This document shows, piece after piece, positions 49,290 through 56,725 of a stretch of DNA of 64,000 nucleotides (its first letter is position 1; each line of letters begins with the position of its first letter). This stretch comes from JARIHD01 sp035758825 (lineage in GTDB: Bacteria; Patescibacteriota; Saccharimonadia; Saccharimonadales; UBA4665): the NCBI GenBank assembly GCA_035758825.1, contig DASTWA010000005.1, positions 1-64,000 of the forward strand, given 5' to 3'. The translations under genes and the position numbers were made by a program. The notes beneath the pieces were generated by a model. The model saw only the letters and a program-made list of their open reading frames with translations. It ran no database searches and had not been told where the DNA came from.

Positions 49290-49319
49290 AACCGAGCTCT
49301 AAAGAGGGCTCGGTTTTTT
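49290..49319 (+). terminator. Attenuator terminator before M20 copy 2
   Basis: AACCGAGCTCT and AGGGCTCGGTT form an 11-bp stem (one G-T pair) with loop AAAG and a T-run. Its 5' arm is shared with a 10-bp alternative pairing to the end of the leader peptide. The linker before it (CAATAATCCAGCAA) resembles the linker of the first element (CAATAACCAGCAA). Confidence 0.85.
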
Positions 49320-49334
49320 AATCAGAAGGAACTA

Positions 49335-50522
49335 ATGAACAAAGCAATACAGGACTTCGCTAGCAAGATAGCTGACAAGTGGAAGCTCAAAACCCAAGAC
49401 ACCTCAGTAGAAACTGCCAATAAAAAGGTAGATGACTTTCTGCGCGACCTTATTTCTATCCCCTCCGTAACCGGTGACCACGACGCCAACCACGATGCAT
49501 TCGACTATGCGGAGCGCATTCTAAAGCGCCGCGGTATGTCCATTAAGCGGTATGAGTGGAACGACATAGAATCCCTGGTCGCCAGCAGCCGCGAGACCAA
49601 ACAGCCCACGGTCTGCTTTTTTGGACATGTAGACGTCGTTCCCGGGCCGAGCGAAGTATTCCAAATGCGCGAGAAAGACGGCCGGCTGTATGGCCGCGGT
49701 GCCTTGGATATGAAAGGCGGAGTGGCTGCAATACTGGGAGCAGTCCAGGAATTGCCAGGTGACGTAGCCGACTATGATTTTGCAGTCATGCTGACCAGCG
49801 ACGAAGAAACAGGCGGTTTTGATGGAGGAGCCCGCCTAGCCGAAGAAATGGGTTACCGGCCCAAAATGATGATCGTTCCCGATGGCGGTGAAAACTGGAA
49901 TATGGAACGCTTTGCCAAAGGCATTTGGCACGTCACCATCGAGACATCAGGCAAGAGCGCTCACGGCTCGCGCCCGTGGGCTGGCATTAATGCCATTGAC
50001 GCATTAATGGCCGATCTCGCAGCCATCCGCAGCCTCTTTCCGGCAAAAATAACGCCCGACACCAGTACTATCAACATCGGCCTTATTCAGGGCGGAGAGG
50101 CGATCAACCAGATTCCTTCGTCTGCCAGTGCAAGTATTGACATGCGCTTTGCGACACCCCAAGACCAAGTACGCATCACCCGGGCCGTCGAAGAACTTGC
50201 CGAGAAATGCGGCTTTACCGTAACGACCGAAGTCGAAGCCGACGCGGTCAATAACGACCCGAACAACCCATACTTAAAGGCCTATGCCGAATGCACCGAA
50301 GAGATCATTGGACGGCCCGTTGAATGGATCACCTCGATGGCCAGCAATGACAGCCGCTTTTTTGCAAAATACGACATCCCTTGCGCCATCCAATACCCCG
50401 CCGGCGCCAATCACCACAGTACCGACGAGTACATCGAGAAAAAAGCGTTATACCAAATGCAGCAATTGTTCATAAACTATCTTGGGCGGGTTGCCAAATC
50501 ATCCGCCGCAGCCAAGAAATAA
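49335..50522 (+). CDS. M20-family metallopeptidase, copy 2
   Basis: 395 aa. Ligand motifs: FFGHVDVVPG, GRGALDMKGG, TSDEETGG, and GANHHSTDEYI near the end. The dimerisation domain carries SGKSAHGSRPWAGINA with the His that reaches the partner active site. It has an N-terminal helix of about 35 residues not present in copy 3. It belongs to the ArgE/DapE-like group and probably releases free amino acids from peptides or acyl amino acids in the cytoplasm. It is controlled by its own attenuator, and the third copy starts 37 bp after its stop. Confidence 0.9.
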   Translation: MNKAIQDFASKIADKWKLKTQDTSVETANKKVDDFLRDLISIPSVTGDHDANHDAFDYAERILKRRGMSIKRYEWNDIESLVASSRETKQPTVCFFGHVDVVPGPSEVFQMREKDGRLYGRGALDMKGGVAAILGAVQELPGDVADYDFAVMLTSDEETGGFDGGARLAEEMGYRPKMMIVPDGGENWNMERFAKGIWHVTIETSGKSAHGSRPWAGINAIDALMADLAAIRSLFPAKITPDTSTINIGLIQGGEAINQIPSSASASIDMRFATPQDQVRITRAVEELAEKCGFTVTTEVEADAVNNDPNNPYLKAYAECTEEIIGRPVEWITSMASNDSRFFAKYDIPCAIQYPAGANHHSTDEYIEKKALYQMQQLFINYLGRVAKSSAAAKK

Positions 50523-50559
50523 GTTGAATAACCGGCCGCCCGGGACTATGCTGTAGGCG

Positions 50560-51663
50560 ATGAATGAAATGCTTGTCCAAAAACTATTGAGTGAATTGGT
50601 CGCCATGCGCACCCTCAGTGCCGACACCGCTGCAAATAACAAAGCTCTCGATTATATCGAATCTTTTCTGCGTGACTGCGGTATGCATATCTTTCGCACC
50701 GAACACGACGGGTACGGCGCCCTGGTCGCTACCAGCCGCCCGACCAAACAGCCGGCTGTCATGCTGGCCGGACACACCGACGTTGTACCGGCATCCGAGA
50801 CAATGTTTACCCTCGTCGAAAAAGACGGCCGGCTCTATGGGCGCGGCATGCGTGATATGAAATCGGCGGTTGCCGCATATATGGCCGTAGCGCACCAGCT
50901 TAAGGACAACATGCAGGACTACGACTTTGGCATTATGCTGATCAGCGACGAAGAAACCCAGGACCTGGGAATAATCCGTCTCCTGGAAGACGGATGGCTG
51001 CCAAAATCAGTCGTCCTACTTGATGGCGGTGAAAGCTGGAGCTTAGAGAGTCTCGCCAAAGGCGCATTGTACATATCGGTCAAAATAACCGGGAAGAGCG
51101 CTCACGGCTCTCGCCCATGGCTGGGCGACAGCGCTTCATTTAAGTTGGTTGAACTCCTCGCCGAACTGCAAAAAGACTTTGCCGGGCATGGCCCCGAAAC
51201 CGACACTTTGAATGTATCCAACATGTCCGCTGGAACCGGCGCCTTTAACCAAATTCCAGATATCGCTACCGCGATGCTCGATATCCGGCTCGTAAGCCCG
51301 GACAACGTCGGCCCTACCCGCCGGCGGATTCAGGAGCTCTGCGACACATATGGCGGCACCATGGAAGAGATAGTGTACTTCCCGGTACTCAAACACAATA
51401 TGCAAAACCCGTACATCGCCAGCTTTGCAGAGTCAATCGCCAAGATAACCGGCAAACAACCCGAACATGTTATTGCCTATGGAGCGAGTGATGCCTGCCG
51501 GTTTGATGAGCTTGGCATCCCGTGCGCCGTTACATATCCATTAAGTGGCGGCCATCACAGTGACGAAGAGTGGATTGACAAACAGGCGCTTTTTGATTTG
51601 GTCAAGATACTCAAAGACCACCTCCAAAAGAACGCTAGCGTTGAGTTGACAAGTACAGGCTAA
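50560..51663 (+). CDS. M20-family metallopeptidase, copy 3
   Basis: 367 aa. Motifs: LAGHTDVVPAS, GRGMRDMKSA, SDEETQDLG and SGGHHSDEEW; dimerisation segment TGKSAHGSRPWLGDSA. It is clearly closer to copy 2 than to copy 1 in the dimerisation region (KSAHGSRPW in both), so these two are probably a local duplication. Probable cytoplasmic di-zinc exopeptidase or deacylase. The rplJ promoter overlaps its last codons. Confidence 0.9.
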   Translation: MNEMLVQKLLSELVAMRTLSADTAANNKALDYIESFLRDCGMHIFRTEHDGYGALVATSRPTKQPAVMLAGHTDVVPASETMFTLVEKDGRLYGRGMRDMKSAVAAYMAVAHQLKDNMQDYDFGIMLISDEETQDLGIIRLLEDGWLPKSVVLLDGGESWSLESLAKGALYISVKITGKSAHGSRPWLGDSASFKLVELLAELQKDFAGHGPETDTLNVSNMSAGTGAFNQIPDIATAMLDIRLVSPDNVGPTRRRIQELCDTYGGTMEEIVYFPVLKHNMQNPYIASFAESIAKITGKQPEHVIAYGASDACRFDELGIPCAVTYPLSGGHHSDEEWIDKQALFDLVKILKDHLQKNASVELTSTG

Positions 51664-51800
51664 TCAGATAGAATACCTTTGATCTCATTGCCGAAGACAG
51701 TAGCAGCAAAAAATGCTTAATCAGCTACCTAGGAAGTGAAACAAATACTTTTGTTTATTTTCCCAGTCTTTGGTAATGCGAGAACCAAAGACTTTTTTGT
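51646..51800 (+). promoter_or_regulatory. rplJ promoter and leader attenuator
   Basis: TTGACA (51646-51651), 17 bp, TAGAAT (51669-51674) form a near-consensus promoter. About 85 nt into the transcript, AGTCTTTGGT (51765-51774) and ACCAAAGACT (51784-51793) form a perfect 10-bp stem followed by TTTTTT. This terminator lies about 150 nt upstream of rplJ, so it must be conditional. The remaining leader (51800-51943) is rich in pairing and is where an L10-L12 autoregulatory site would be expected, though I cannot define it exactly. Confidence 0.75.
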
Positions 51801-51943
51801 TCTTTAAAAATCTACCAGGTCGAATAGATTTAATTAAAGCAAGGGTAAAGAGCAGCCCGCGTGACGGATTCACTCCGACACCTGGCGCGATGAGAAAAAC
51901 CGCGAGGTTTGTCTCATTACCCTTAAAAAGGAAGAAGTATTAC

Positions 51944-52468
51944 ATGGCTTTAACCAAACAACAGAAAGACGATGTCGTCAAAGAAGTAGCTGACATGCTT
52001 GAATCAAGCAGGATGACCGTTGTTGCCAAATACCAGGGCACAACCGTAAAGGCCATCCAGCAGCTCCGCCGCGACGCAAAAGACAACGGCACCAAGGTGA
52101 AAGTTGTCAAAAACCGGTTGGTCATCAAGGCTTTGCAGGCCAACAACACCCTCAAGGATGTTGATACCAGCGCCCTGAACGGCATGCTCCTTTACGCCTT
52201 CAACACCGAAGACGAAGTAGCGCCAGCCAAGGCTCTGGCAGACTTTGCAAAGGCCAACCCAACCATCGAGTTCGTTGGTGCGATTACCCCAGAGGGTAAA
52301 TTCGCCAGCGCCGATGAGGTAAAGGCTTTGGCTGCGCTCCCAGGCAAAAACGAACTTATTGCCCAGGTTGTTGCAACCCTTCTGTCACCAGTCCACGACG
52401 TTACAAACGCCCTTTCCGGCAACTTGCACGCGCTCCTGGATGGTGTCGAAGCTAAGGCTACTAATTAA
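51944..52468 (+). CDS. rplJ: 50S ribosomal protein L10
   Basis: 174 aa from ATG 51944, the usual size; an upstream in-frame ATG at 51770 lies within the leader hairpin region and is rejected. The N-terminal rRNA-binding domain begins ALTKQQKDDVVKEVADMLESSRMTVVAKYQG, with LRRDAKDNGTKVKVVKNRL. The C-terminal helix that binds L12 dimers reads NALSGNLHALLDGVEAKA. L10 is the base of the L12 stalk. Confidence 0.96.
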   Translation: MALTKQQKDDVVKEVADMLESSRMTVVAKYQGTTVKAIQQLRRDAKDNGTKVKVVKNRLVIKALQANNTLKDVDTSALNGMLLYAFNTEDEVAPAKALADFAKANPTIEFVGAITPEGKFASADEVKALAALPGKNELIAQVVATLLSPVHDVTNALSGNLHALLDGVEAKATN

Positions 52469-52484
52469 TTGAAAGGATAATCAC

Positions 52485-52862
52485 ATGGCTGATTTGAAGA
52501 AACTCGCAGAAGACTTGACCAAGTTGACTGTTCTAGAAGTAAACGAACTTAAGAACATCCTTAAGGATGAATACGGCATCGAGCCAGCAGCTGCTGCTGT
52601 AGCTGTTGCCGGCCCTGCTGCTGGCGGCGAAGCTGCTGCAGCTGACGAAAAGGCTGAATGGGATGTTGTCCTCAAGGACGCAGGCGCCCAGAAGGTTGCT
52701 GTTATCAAGGCAGTCAAGGACATCACCGGCCTTGGCCTTGGTGAAGCTAAGGCTCTCGTTGATGGCGCTCCAAAGACCATCCTCGAAAAGGCCAAGAAGG
52801 AAGACGCAGAAGCCGCCAAGAAGGCTCTTGCTGACGCCGGTGCTACTGTAGAGCTCGCCTAG
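52485..52862 (+). CDS. rplL: 50S ribosomal protein L7/L12
   Basis: 125 aa. N-terminal dimerisation domain (LAEDLTKLTVLEVNELKNILKDEYGI), Ala-rich hinge (PAAAAVAVAGPAAGGEAAAA) and C-terminal factor-binding domain (EWDVVLKDAGAQKVAVIKAVKDITGLGLGEAKALVDGAP). It recruits and activates translational GTPases. It starts 16 bp after rplJ with AAAGGATAATCAC upstream. A terminator follows at 52884. Confidence 0.98.
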   Translation: MADLKKLAEDLTKLTVLEVNELKNILKDEYGIEPAAAAVAVAGPAAGGEAAAADEKAEWDVVLKDAGAQKVAVIKAVKDITGLGLGEAKALVDGAPKTILEKAKKEDAEAAKKALADAGATVELA

Positions 52863-52883
52863 TTTTTAGGTTACTCACAAACG

Positions 52884-52915
52884 AAGAACTCGCTATAATG
52901 GCGGGTTCTTTTTTT
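52884..52915 (+). terminator. Terminator after rplL
   Basis: AAGAACTCGC and GCGGGTTCTT pair around TATAATG, followed by seven Ts. Ends the rplJ-rplL unit. Confidence 0.9.
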
Positions 52916-52916
52916 G

Positions 52917-53133
52917 CCTCAGCACTCATATAAAAAATACTACAGCATCTTTTTGTAATTATGATTTTGGGTTTGTTATACTTATTTTCGTTGTACTAAA
53001 AAACTGCGGCTGGCGGGCCTTATCCACAGCTCGTTATATATTTTTTGACTTGACTTATCAAACATGGTAGTTTTAGGTGTAAGTGTAGCAAACAAACACT
53101 GAGCTGAGAGACTAAGAGAGACGAACAATAAAC
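52917..53133. other. AT-rich intergenic stretch with one DnaA-box-like 9-mer
   Basis: About 215 bp without a gene. It contains TTATCCACA (53021-53029), identical to the consensus DnaA box, and TTGACT-type -35 candidates near 53045-53060 that could drive the gene at 53134. Only one such box is seen and no dnaA or dnaN is nearby, so an origin is not supported. Confidence 0.3.
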
Positions 53134-53643
53134 ATGGCAGACGTACCAGATAAACAAATAAAGCGACTCAGGGCGTTAATCCAAGAAGCAGAGACCAACC
53201 TTTCTGCCGCTACTGAATTGCTCATCAGCTTAGTGGGCGACGACGAAAAGATCGCGCCAATCGCCAAGGACGAAAACATCGGTAAGGTAATTGAGGGCGT
53301 CTTTGACGGTCAGAATATGGTCGGATCAGACGGCAAGGTATATCCGGTACCGGCCAACTACGCCAGCAAATCCAAACTGGTCCAAGGCGACATTCTTAAA
53401 TTGACTATTGCCGACGACGGCACATTCTTGTACAAACAGATCGGTCCGATTCCTCGCAAACAGGTTGTCGGCACCCTTAAGCTGGAAAACGGCCATTACT
53501 TTGTAGAGGTTGGCGACAAAAACTACCGCGTGCTGCTGGCCAGCGTGACCTATTTTAAGGCCAAACCAGGCGACCAGGTAAGCGTAAACGTTCCCGAGGA
53601 CGACTCAGCAGCCGAATGGGCTGCTCTCGAAGCCGCCCTCTAG
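53134..53643 (+). CDS. Lineage-type protein with predicted coiled helix and beta barrel
   Basis: 169 aa. An N-terminal helix (KQIKRLRALIQEAETNLSAATELL) is followed by a beta-rich part (KVIEGVFDGQNMVGSDGKVYPVPANYASKSKLVQGDILKL). This resembles the start of an OB-like or small barrel domain, ending in an acidic Ala-rich tail (EDDSAAEWAALEAAL). I do not recognise a named family. The helical start plus small barrel could suit a nucleic-acid-binding or RNAP-associated protein, but that is inference only. Confidence 0.6.
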   Translation: MADVPDKQIKRLRALIQEAETNLSAATELLISLVGDDEKIAPIAKDENIGKVIEGVFDGQNMVGSDGKVYPVPANYASKSKLVQGDILKLTIADDGTFLYKQIGPIPRKQVVGTLKLENGHYFVEVGDKNYRVLLASVTYFKAKPGDQVSVNVPEDDSAAEWAALEAAL

Positions 53644-53650
53644 AAGCAAA

Positions 53651-54286
53651 TTACCCCTTAAATGGGAGACACTGGTAAACCGCGTCAGCAATCACGGCGT
53701 GTCCCAATGGGCTGGGATGTGAACCGTCTTCGCGGGCAACCAGGTCGTCCATTGAGTAACCAGAGTCAGCATAGGCTTGGCGTATATCGACATATACCGC
53801 GCCCTGGCGCTCGGCCGTCTCCCTCATTACGTCAGCGTAGGCAGATATTGCGTCATTGCGCAGGACAGCACCACTGATGGCGGGCAAGTCATGGCTTTCG
53901 TCGACGGGACCAGGGCCAACCAAAATCGGCACCGATCCTTCGGACTGGACAATCTCACAAAAACGTAAAACCTGTCCGCCAAAATACAACGCCGATACTA
54001 CCGGCCTGGTATTGGGTGGGTAAATCTTGGCCTCGTTTAGGCCGACTTGCGCAGCAACCGCGACCAATCCAAAGCGTTGGTAGTTCTGTATCCTGGCCTG
54101 CAGCTCACGGGTAACGCCAGCAAGCGACTGCCCGGGAAGGGCATTATTTATAACAAGCGTAGACTCGAGGATGTTGTCCATGCCCTCCTGCATTTTGCGG
54201 GTCTTAAGACGACCTGCCCAGCCGCCAGCCTCAAAATCAAAATACCCGTAAGCGGAACTAGCGCCTTCAATAAGTAAAGTATTCAT
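53651..54286 (-). CDS. SGNH/GDSL-type hydrolase with altered nucleophile block
   Basis: 211 aa from ATG 54286. Block I reads LLIEGASSAYGYFDFEAGGWAGRL, where the usual GDS is GAS, so the Ser is kept and the Asp is replaced by Ala. Block V is EDGSHPSPLGHAVIADAV, matching the catalytic DxxH. An intermediate VPILVGPGPVDE fits block III. These enzymes are lipases, esterases or acyl-hydrolases. No signal peptide, so cytoplasmic. A minus-strand promoter TGGACA-17 bp-TATTAT lies upstream. Confidence 0.75.
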   Translation of the reverse strand: MNTLLIEGASSAYGYFDFEAGGWAGRLKTRKMQEGMDNILESTLVINNALPGQSLAGVTRELQARIQNYQRFGLVAVAAQVGLNEAKIYPPNTRPVVSALYFGGQVLRFCEIVQSEGSVPILVGPGPVDESHDLPAISGAVLRNDAISAYADVMRETAERQGAVYVDIRQAYADSGYSMDDLVAREDGSHPSPLGHAVIADAVYQCLPFKG

Positions 54287-54300
54287 AGCAAAAGATATGA

Positions 54301-54329
54301 AATAATAACATTTTTGGACATTTTTGTCC
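54301..54329 (-). promoter_or_regulatory. Promoter of the SGNH hydrolase gene with inverted repeat on the -35 box
   Basis: On the minus strand, TGGACA (54329-54324), 17 bp, TATTAT (54306-54301). The -35 hexamer is one half of a perfect palindrome TGGACA-TTTT-TGTCCA (54314-54329), so a dimeric regulator could occlude it. The promoter region is shared with the divergent gene at 54366. Confidence 0.55.
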
Positions 54330-54365
54330 ATATTCCTGCCGCCCGCCGCCTGGTATAGTAATGAC

Positions 54366-54959
54366 ATGATGTCATCGGCAAACAACAAACCAACAGACTA
54401 TCCAATACTATTCTTCGAAGACCAAAAAGGTTGGGAGGACTGGCTAAGCCAGAACCACGCCACGCAAAACGGCGCATGGCTGAAGTTCGCCAAGAAGGGC
54501 ACCGGCGTCAAATCGACCAACCATGCCGAAACGCTAGATGTCGCTCTCTGTTACGGTTGGATCGACGGGCAAGCCAAGAGTATCGACGAGACGTATTACC
54601 TGCAAAAATACACGCCGCGGCGCGCCAAAAGTATCTGGTCCAAGATAAACATCGGCAAGGTCGAGAAGCTAATAGCCGAGGGCAAGATGCAGCCCGCCGG
54701 CCAGGCCGAGATTGACCGGGCCAAGGCCGACGGCCGATGGGAGCAAGCCTACCACTCACCGGCGAATATGACAGTGCCCGAGGACTTCCAGAAGGCTCTC
54801 GACACCGACCCTACGGCCAAGGAATTCTTTGGCAGCCTTAGCAAGACCAACACTTATGCCTTCCTGTGGCGCATCGCCACCGCCAAAAAACCCGAAACCC
54901 GCGCCCGCCGCATAGAAAAATTCATCGACATGCTACATAAAGGCGAAAAACTGCATTAA
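54366..54959 (+). CDS. YdeI/OmpD-associated family protein
   Basis: 197 aa from ATG 54366. The family signature WEDWLSQNHATQNGAWLKFAKKGTG, then EALCYGWIDGQ-like ALCYGWIDGQAKSIDETYYLQKYTPRRAKSIWSKIN, identifies the YdeI-type (bacteriocin-protection, YdeI/OmpD) group. The C-terminal part is helical (RIEKFIDMLHKGEK). The biochemical role is unknown. An extended -10 TGGTATAGT ends 6 nt before the ATG, implying a leaderless mRNA. A palindrome ATGACAT-G-ATGTCAT (54361-54375) covers the start codon. Confidence 0.8.
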   Translation: MMSSANNKPTDYPILFFEDQKGWEDWLSQNHATQNGAWLKFAKKGTGVKSTNHAETLDVALCYGWIDGQAKSIDETYYLQKYTPRRAKSIWSKINIGKVEKLIAEGKMQPAGQAEIDRAKADGRWEQAYHSPANMTVPEDFQKALDTDPTAKEFFGSLSKTNTYAFLWRIATAKKPETRARRIEKFIDMLHKGEKLH

Positions 54960-54963
54960 CATT

Positions 54964-54992
54964 TTGGCGGCTGCAGGCTTGATCAGTATAAT
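54964..54992 (+). promoter_or_regulatory. Promoter giving a leaderless transcript for the 2H protein
   Basis: TTGGCG (54964-54969), 17-bp spacer, TATAAT (54987-54992), then AGCTGC and ATG at 54999. With initiation 6-7 nt after the -10 box, the mRNA would begin at the start codon. No Shine-Dalgarno is present. Confidence 0.75.
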
Positions 54993-54998
54993 AGCTGC

Positions 54999-55610
54999 AT
55001 GAACAAAATAGCCATCGATGTCGTACTGCTTCCACCAAAGGAAGTGGCCAGCAAGGCCATTTCTATTAGCCGCAAACTAGCCGAAACTTCTGGCAACCGG
55101 ACGGTTGTCCTGGGCAAACAGGACTACCTGCCGCATGTTTCACTCTGCATGGGCGTTGTAAAAGAAGAAGACCTGCCCAAGGTCAATGAGGCGCTCTCAG
55201 ACATAGCCAGTCAAACGGCGGCGTTGCAACTTGCCATTGACGGCATTAAAGCCCATGACATTCCGACCGGAGAAAAGCTTGCCGTCCTGGAGTTCGCCGA
55301 CACTGCCAGCCTCCAGTCATTACACGAAACCATTATGCAGCGGCTGCGGCCGTTCCTGACCTACGACGACATGGACAGTTCGATGTTTGTCAGCTCACCA
55401 GAAGCCGCACCGGTGTCAATGAAATGGGTTCGCGATTTCGACACGCTCTACCATAACCCGGAGCAATTTTATCCGCATCTGACTTCCGGCTTTGGGACGC
55501 ACAGCGACTTCTCGTTCCCAATCAGCTTCGAAGCAAACACACTGGCAGTCTGTCAGTTAGGCAATTATTGTACCTGCCGCAAAAAACTGGCAACATTTGA
55601 ATTAGCCTAA
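54999..55610 (+). CDS. 2H phosphoesterase / 2'-5' RNA ligase-like protein
   Basis: 203 aa, the common LigT-like size. The two catalytic motifs are PHVSLCMG (HxS, residues about 47-54) and PHLTSGFG (HxT, about 164-171), arranged as the two halves of the 2H fold. Members cleave or form 2'-5' phosphodiesters or cyclic nucleotides in RNA metabolism. The substrate is not deducible. It follows the YdeI-like gene by 39 bp but has its own promoter. Confidence 0.85.
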   Translation: MNKIAIDVVLLPPKEVASKAISISRKLAETSGNRTVVLGKQDYLPHVSLCMGVVKEEDLPKVNEALSDIASQTAALQLAIDGIKAHDIPTGEKLAVLEFADTASLQSLHETIMQRLRPFLTYDDMDSSMFVSSPEAAPVSMKWVRDFDTLYHNPEQFYPHLTSGFGTHSDFSFPISFEANTLAVCQLGNYCTCRKKLATFELA

Positions 55611-55641
55611 CAATAGAACTAATTAAGCAAGGAGACCCCCT

Positions 55642-56652
55642 ATGAGCGCAGAGGCTTTAACATCTTATCCTGACGATTTTGAGGTTCGTGATACAGAGCC
55701 GCAATATGATACACTTTCAGACATGAAACAAGCTGTACTCGGTGCTACCGGTGACGTTGGTAGCCTACTACTCAAAGAACTTACTGACCGTAATATTGAC
55801 GTTAAAGCGCTGTCACGCAACGTCCCAGAAGCCGACAAGCAATTGGCTGGGATCGAATATGCAGCCGCTGATGCCGAGAACAAAGATAGCCTGGTAGCCG
55901 CAACCAGAGGCCTTGATGTCGTATATGCGACCTTGGCAGTGCCTTATGGGACCGAACCATGGCAGCGGTCTTGGCCGGTCATTACCCGCAATATCATCGA
56001 TGCGGCAAGGGACAACCAGTTTAAGCTCGTATTCCTGGACAATGTCTACATGTACGGCAAGGCCGACGGCCCGATGACCGAAGACTCGCCGGTGCAACCA
56101 ACGTCCAAAAAGGGTGAGGTTCGTGCCGAAATCGCCGACATGCTCCTGGACGCTATGGCCAGGGAGGAAATCAATGCCACCATCGGCCGTTCAGCCGACT
56201 TTTACGGGCCTGACTCCCGCATCAGCAGCAAATTCTTTACCGGCTCGCTAAACGAAGGCAAAGCTTACTGGATGGGCAGTCCTGATGCCCTGCGTACCTG
56301 GAGTTACACACCAGACAATGCCCGTGCGCTAGCCATACTGGGCAACGACGCACGAGCCGACCAAAAGGTGTGGCACATGCCGGCGGCTGGGGCCATGAAA
56401 GGCGTTGGTTTTATCGCTTTGGCCAGCAAGGTACTCGGCCGCGATCTTGAGACAGTGCTGGTGCCCGGCAACGACCCCGAGGCTCGCCAGGCATTTGCCG
56501 CAAGCATGCCAGAAATTGCCGAAATGATGTACCAATACGACAATGACTACGTCTTTGATTCGTCGCGTTTCCAAGAGACATTCGGTATGCGCCCCACGCC
56601 GTATGAGGATGGCTTTAGGCAGGTATACAATACACTGGCCGAACGCCAATAG
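55642..56652 (+). CDS. NAD(P)-dependent epimerase/dehydratase-like (NmrA-type SDR)
   Basis: 336 aa. The nucleotide-binding motif is AVLGATGDVGSLLLKEL (residues about 32-48), preceded by about 30 extra residues. Further signs are the acidic ADAENKDSLVAATRGLDVVYAT, and the extended-SDR-like YMYGKADG and PTSKKGEVRAE in place of YxxxK. It resembles NAD(P)-binding NmrA or sugar-epimerase-like enzymes acting on small molecules. AAGGAG upstream supports ATG 55642. No clear operon partner. Confidence 0.75.
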   Translation: MSAEALTSYPDDFEVRDTEPQYDTLSDMKQAVLGATGDVGSLLLKELTDRNIDVKALSRNVPEADKQLAGIEYAAADAENKDSLVAATRGLDVVYATLAVPYGTEPWQRSWPVITRNIIDAARDNQFKLVFLDNVYMYGKADGPMTEDSPVQPTSKKGEVRAEIADMLLDAMAREEINATIGRSADFYGPDSRISSKFFTGSLNEGKAYWMGSPDALRTWSYTPDNARALAILGNDARADQKVWHMPAAGAMKGVGFIALASKVLGRDLETVLVPGNDPEARQAFAASMPEIAEMMYQYDNDYVFDSSRFQETFGMRPTPYEDGFRQVYNTLAERQ

Positions 56653-56659
56653 TTAGTGT

Positions 56660-56711
56660 TATAATCTACTTTTCAATTACGACTGGCATGCCCGAACGGC
56701 ATGCCAGTTTT
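56660..56711 (+). promoter_or_regulatory. -10 box and terminator-like hairpin at the 5' end of the next transcript
   Basis: TATAAT at 56660-56665 predicts initiation near 56672. Ten bases later, ACTGGCATGCC and GGCATGCCAGT (56682-56708) form a perfect 11-bp stem with loop CGAAC and a short T-run, 15 nt before the start of the coding region's ribosome site. It could also end transcription of the upstream SDR gene. Confidence 0.6.
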
Positions 56712-56725
56712 AACTCATCAGAGAT

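Noticed and set aside
53021..53029. TTATCCACA identical to a DnaA box in an AT-rich gap after rplL
   Set aside because: Only one copy is seen, with no cluster of boxes and no dnaA/dnaN nearby. A single 9-mer is expected by chance in AT-rich DNA.
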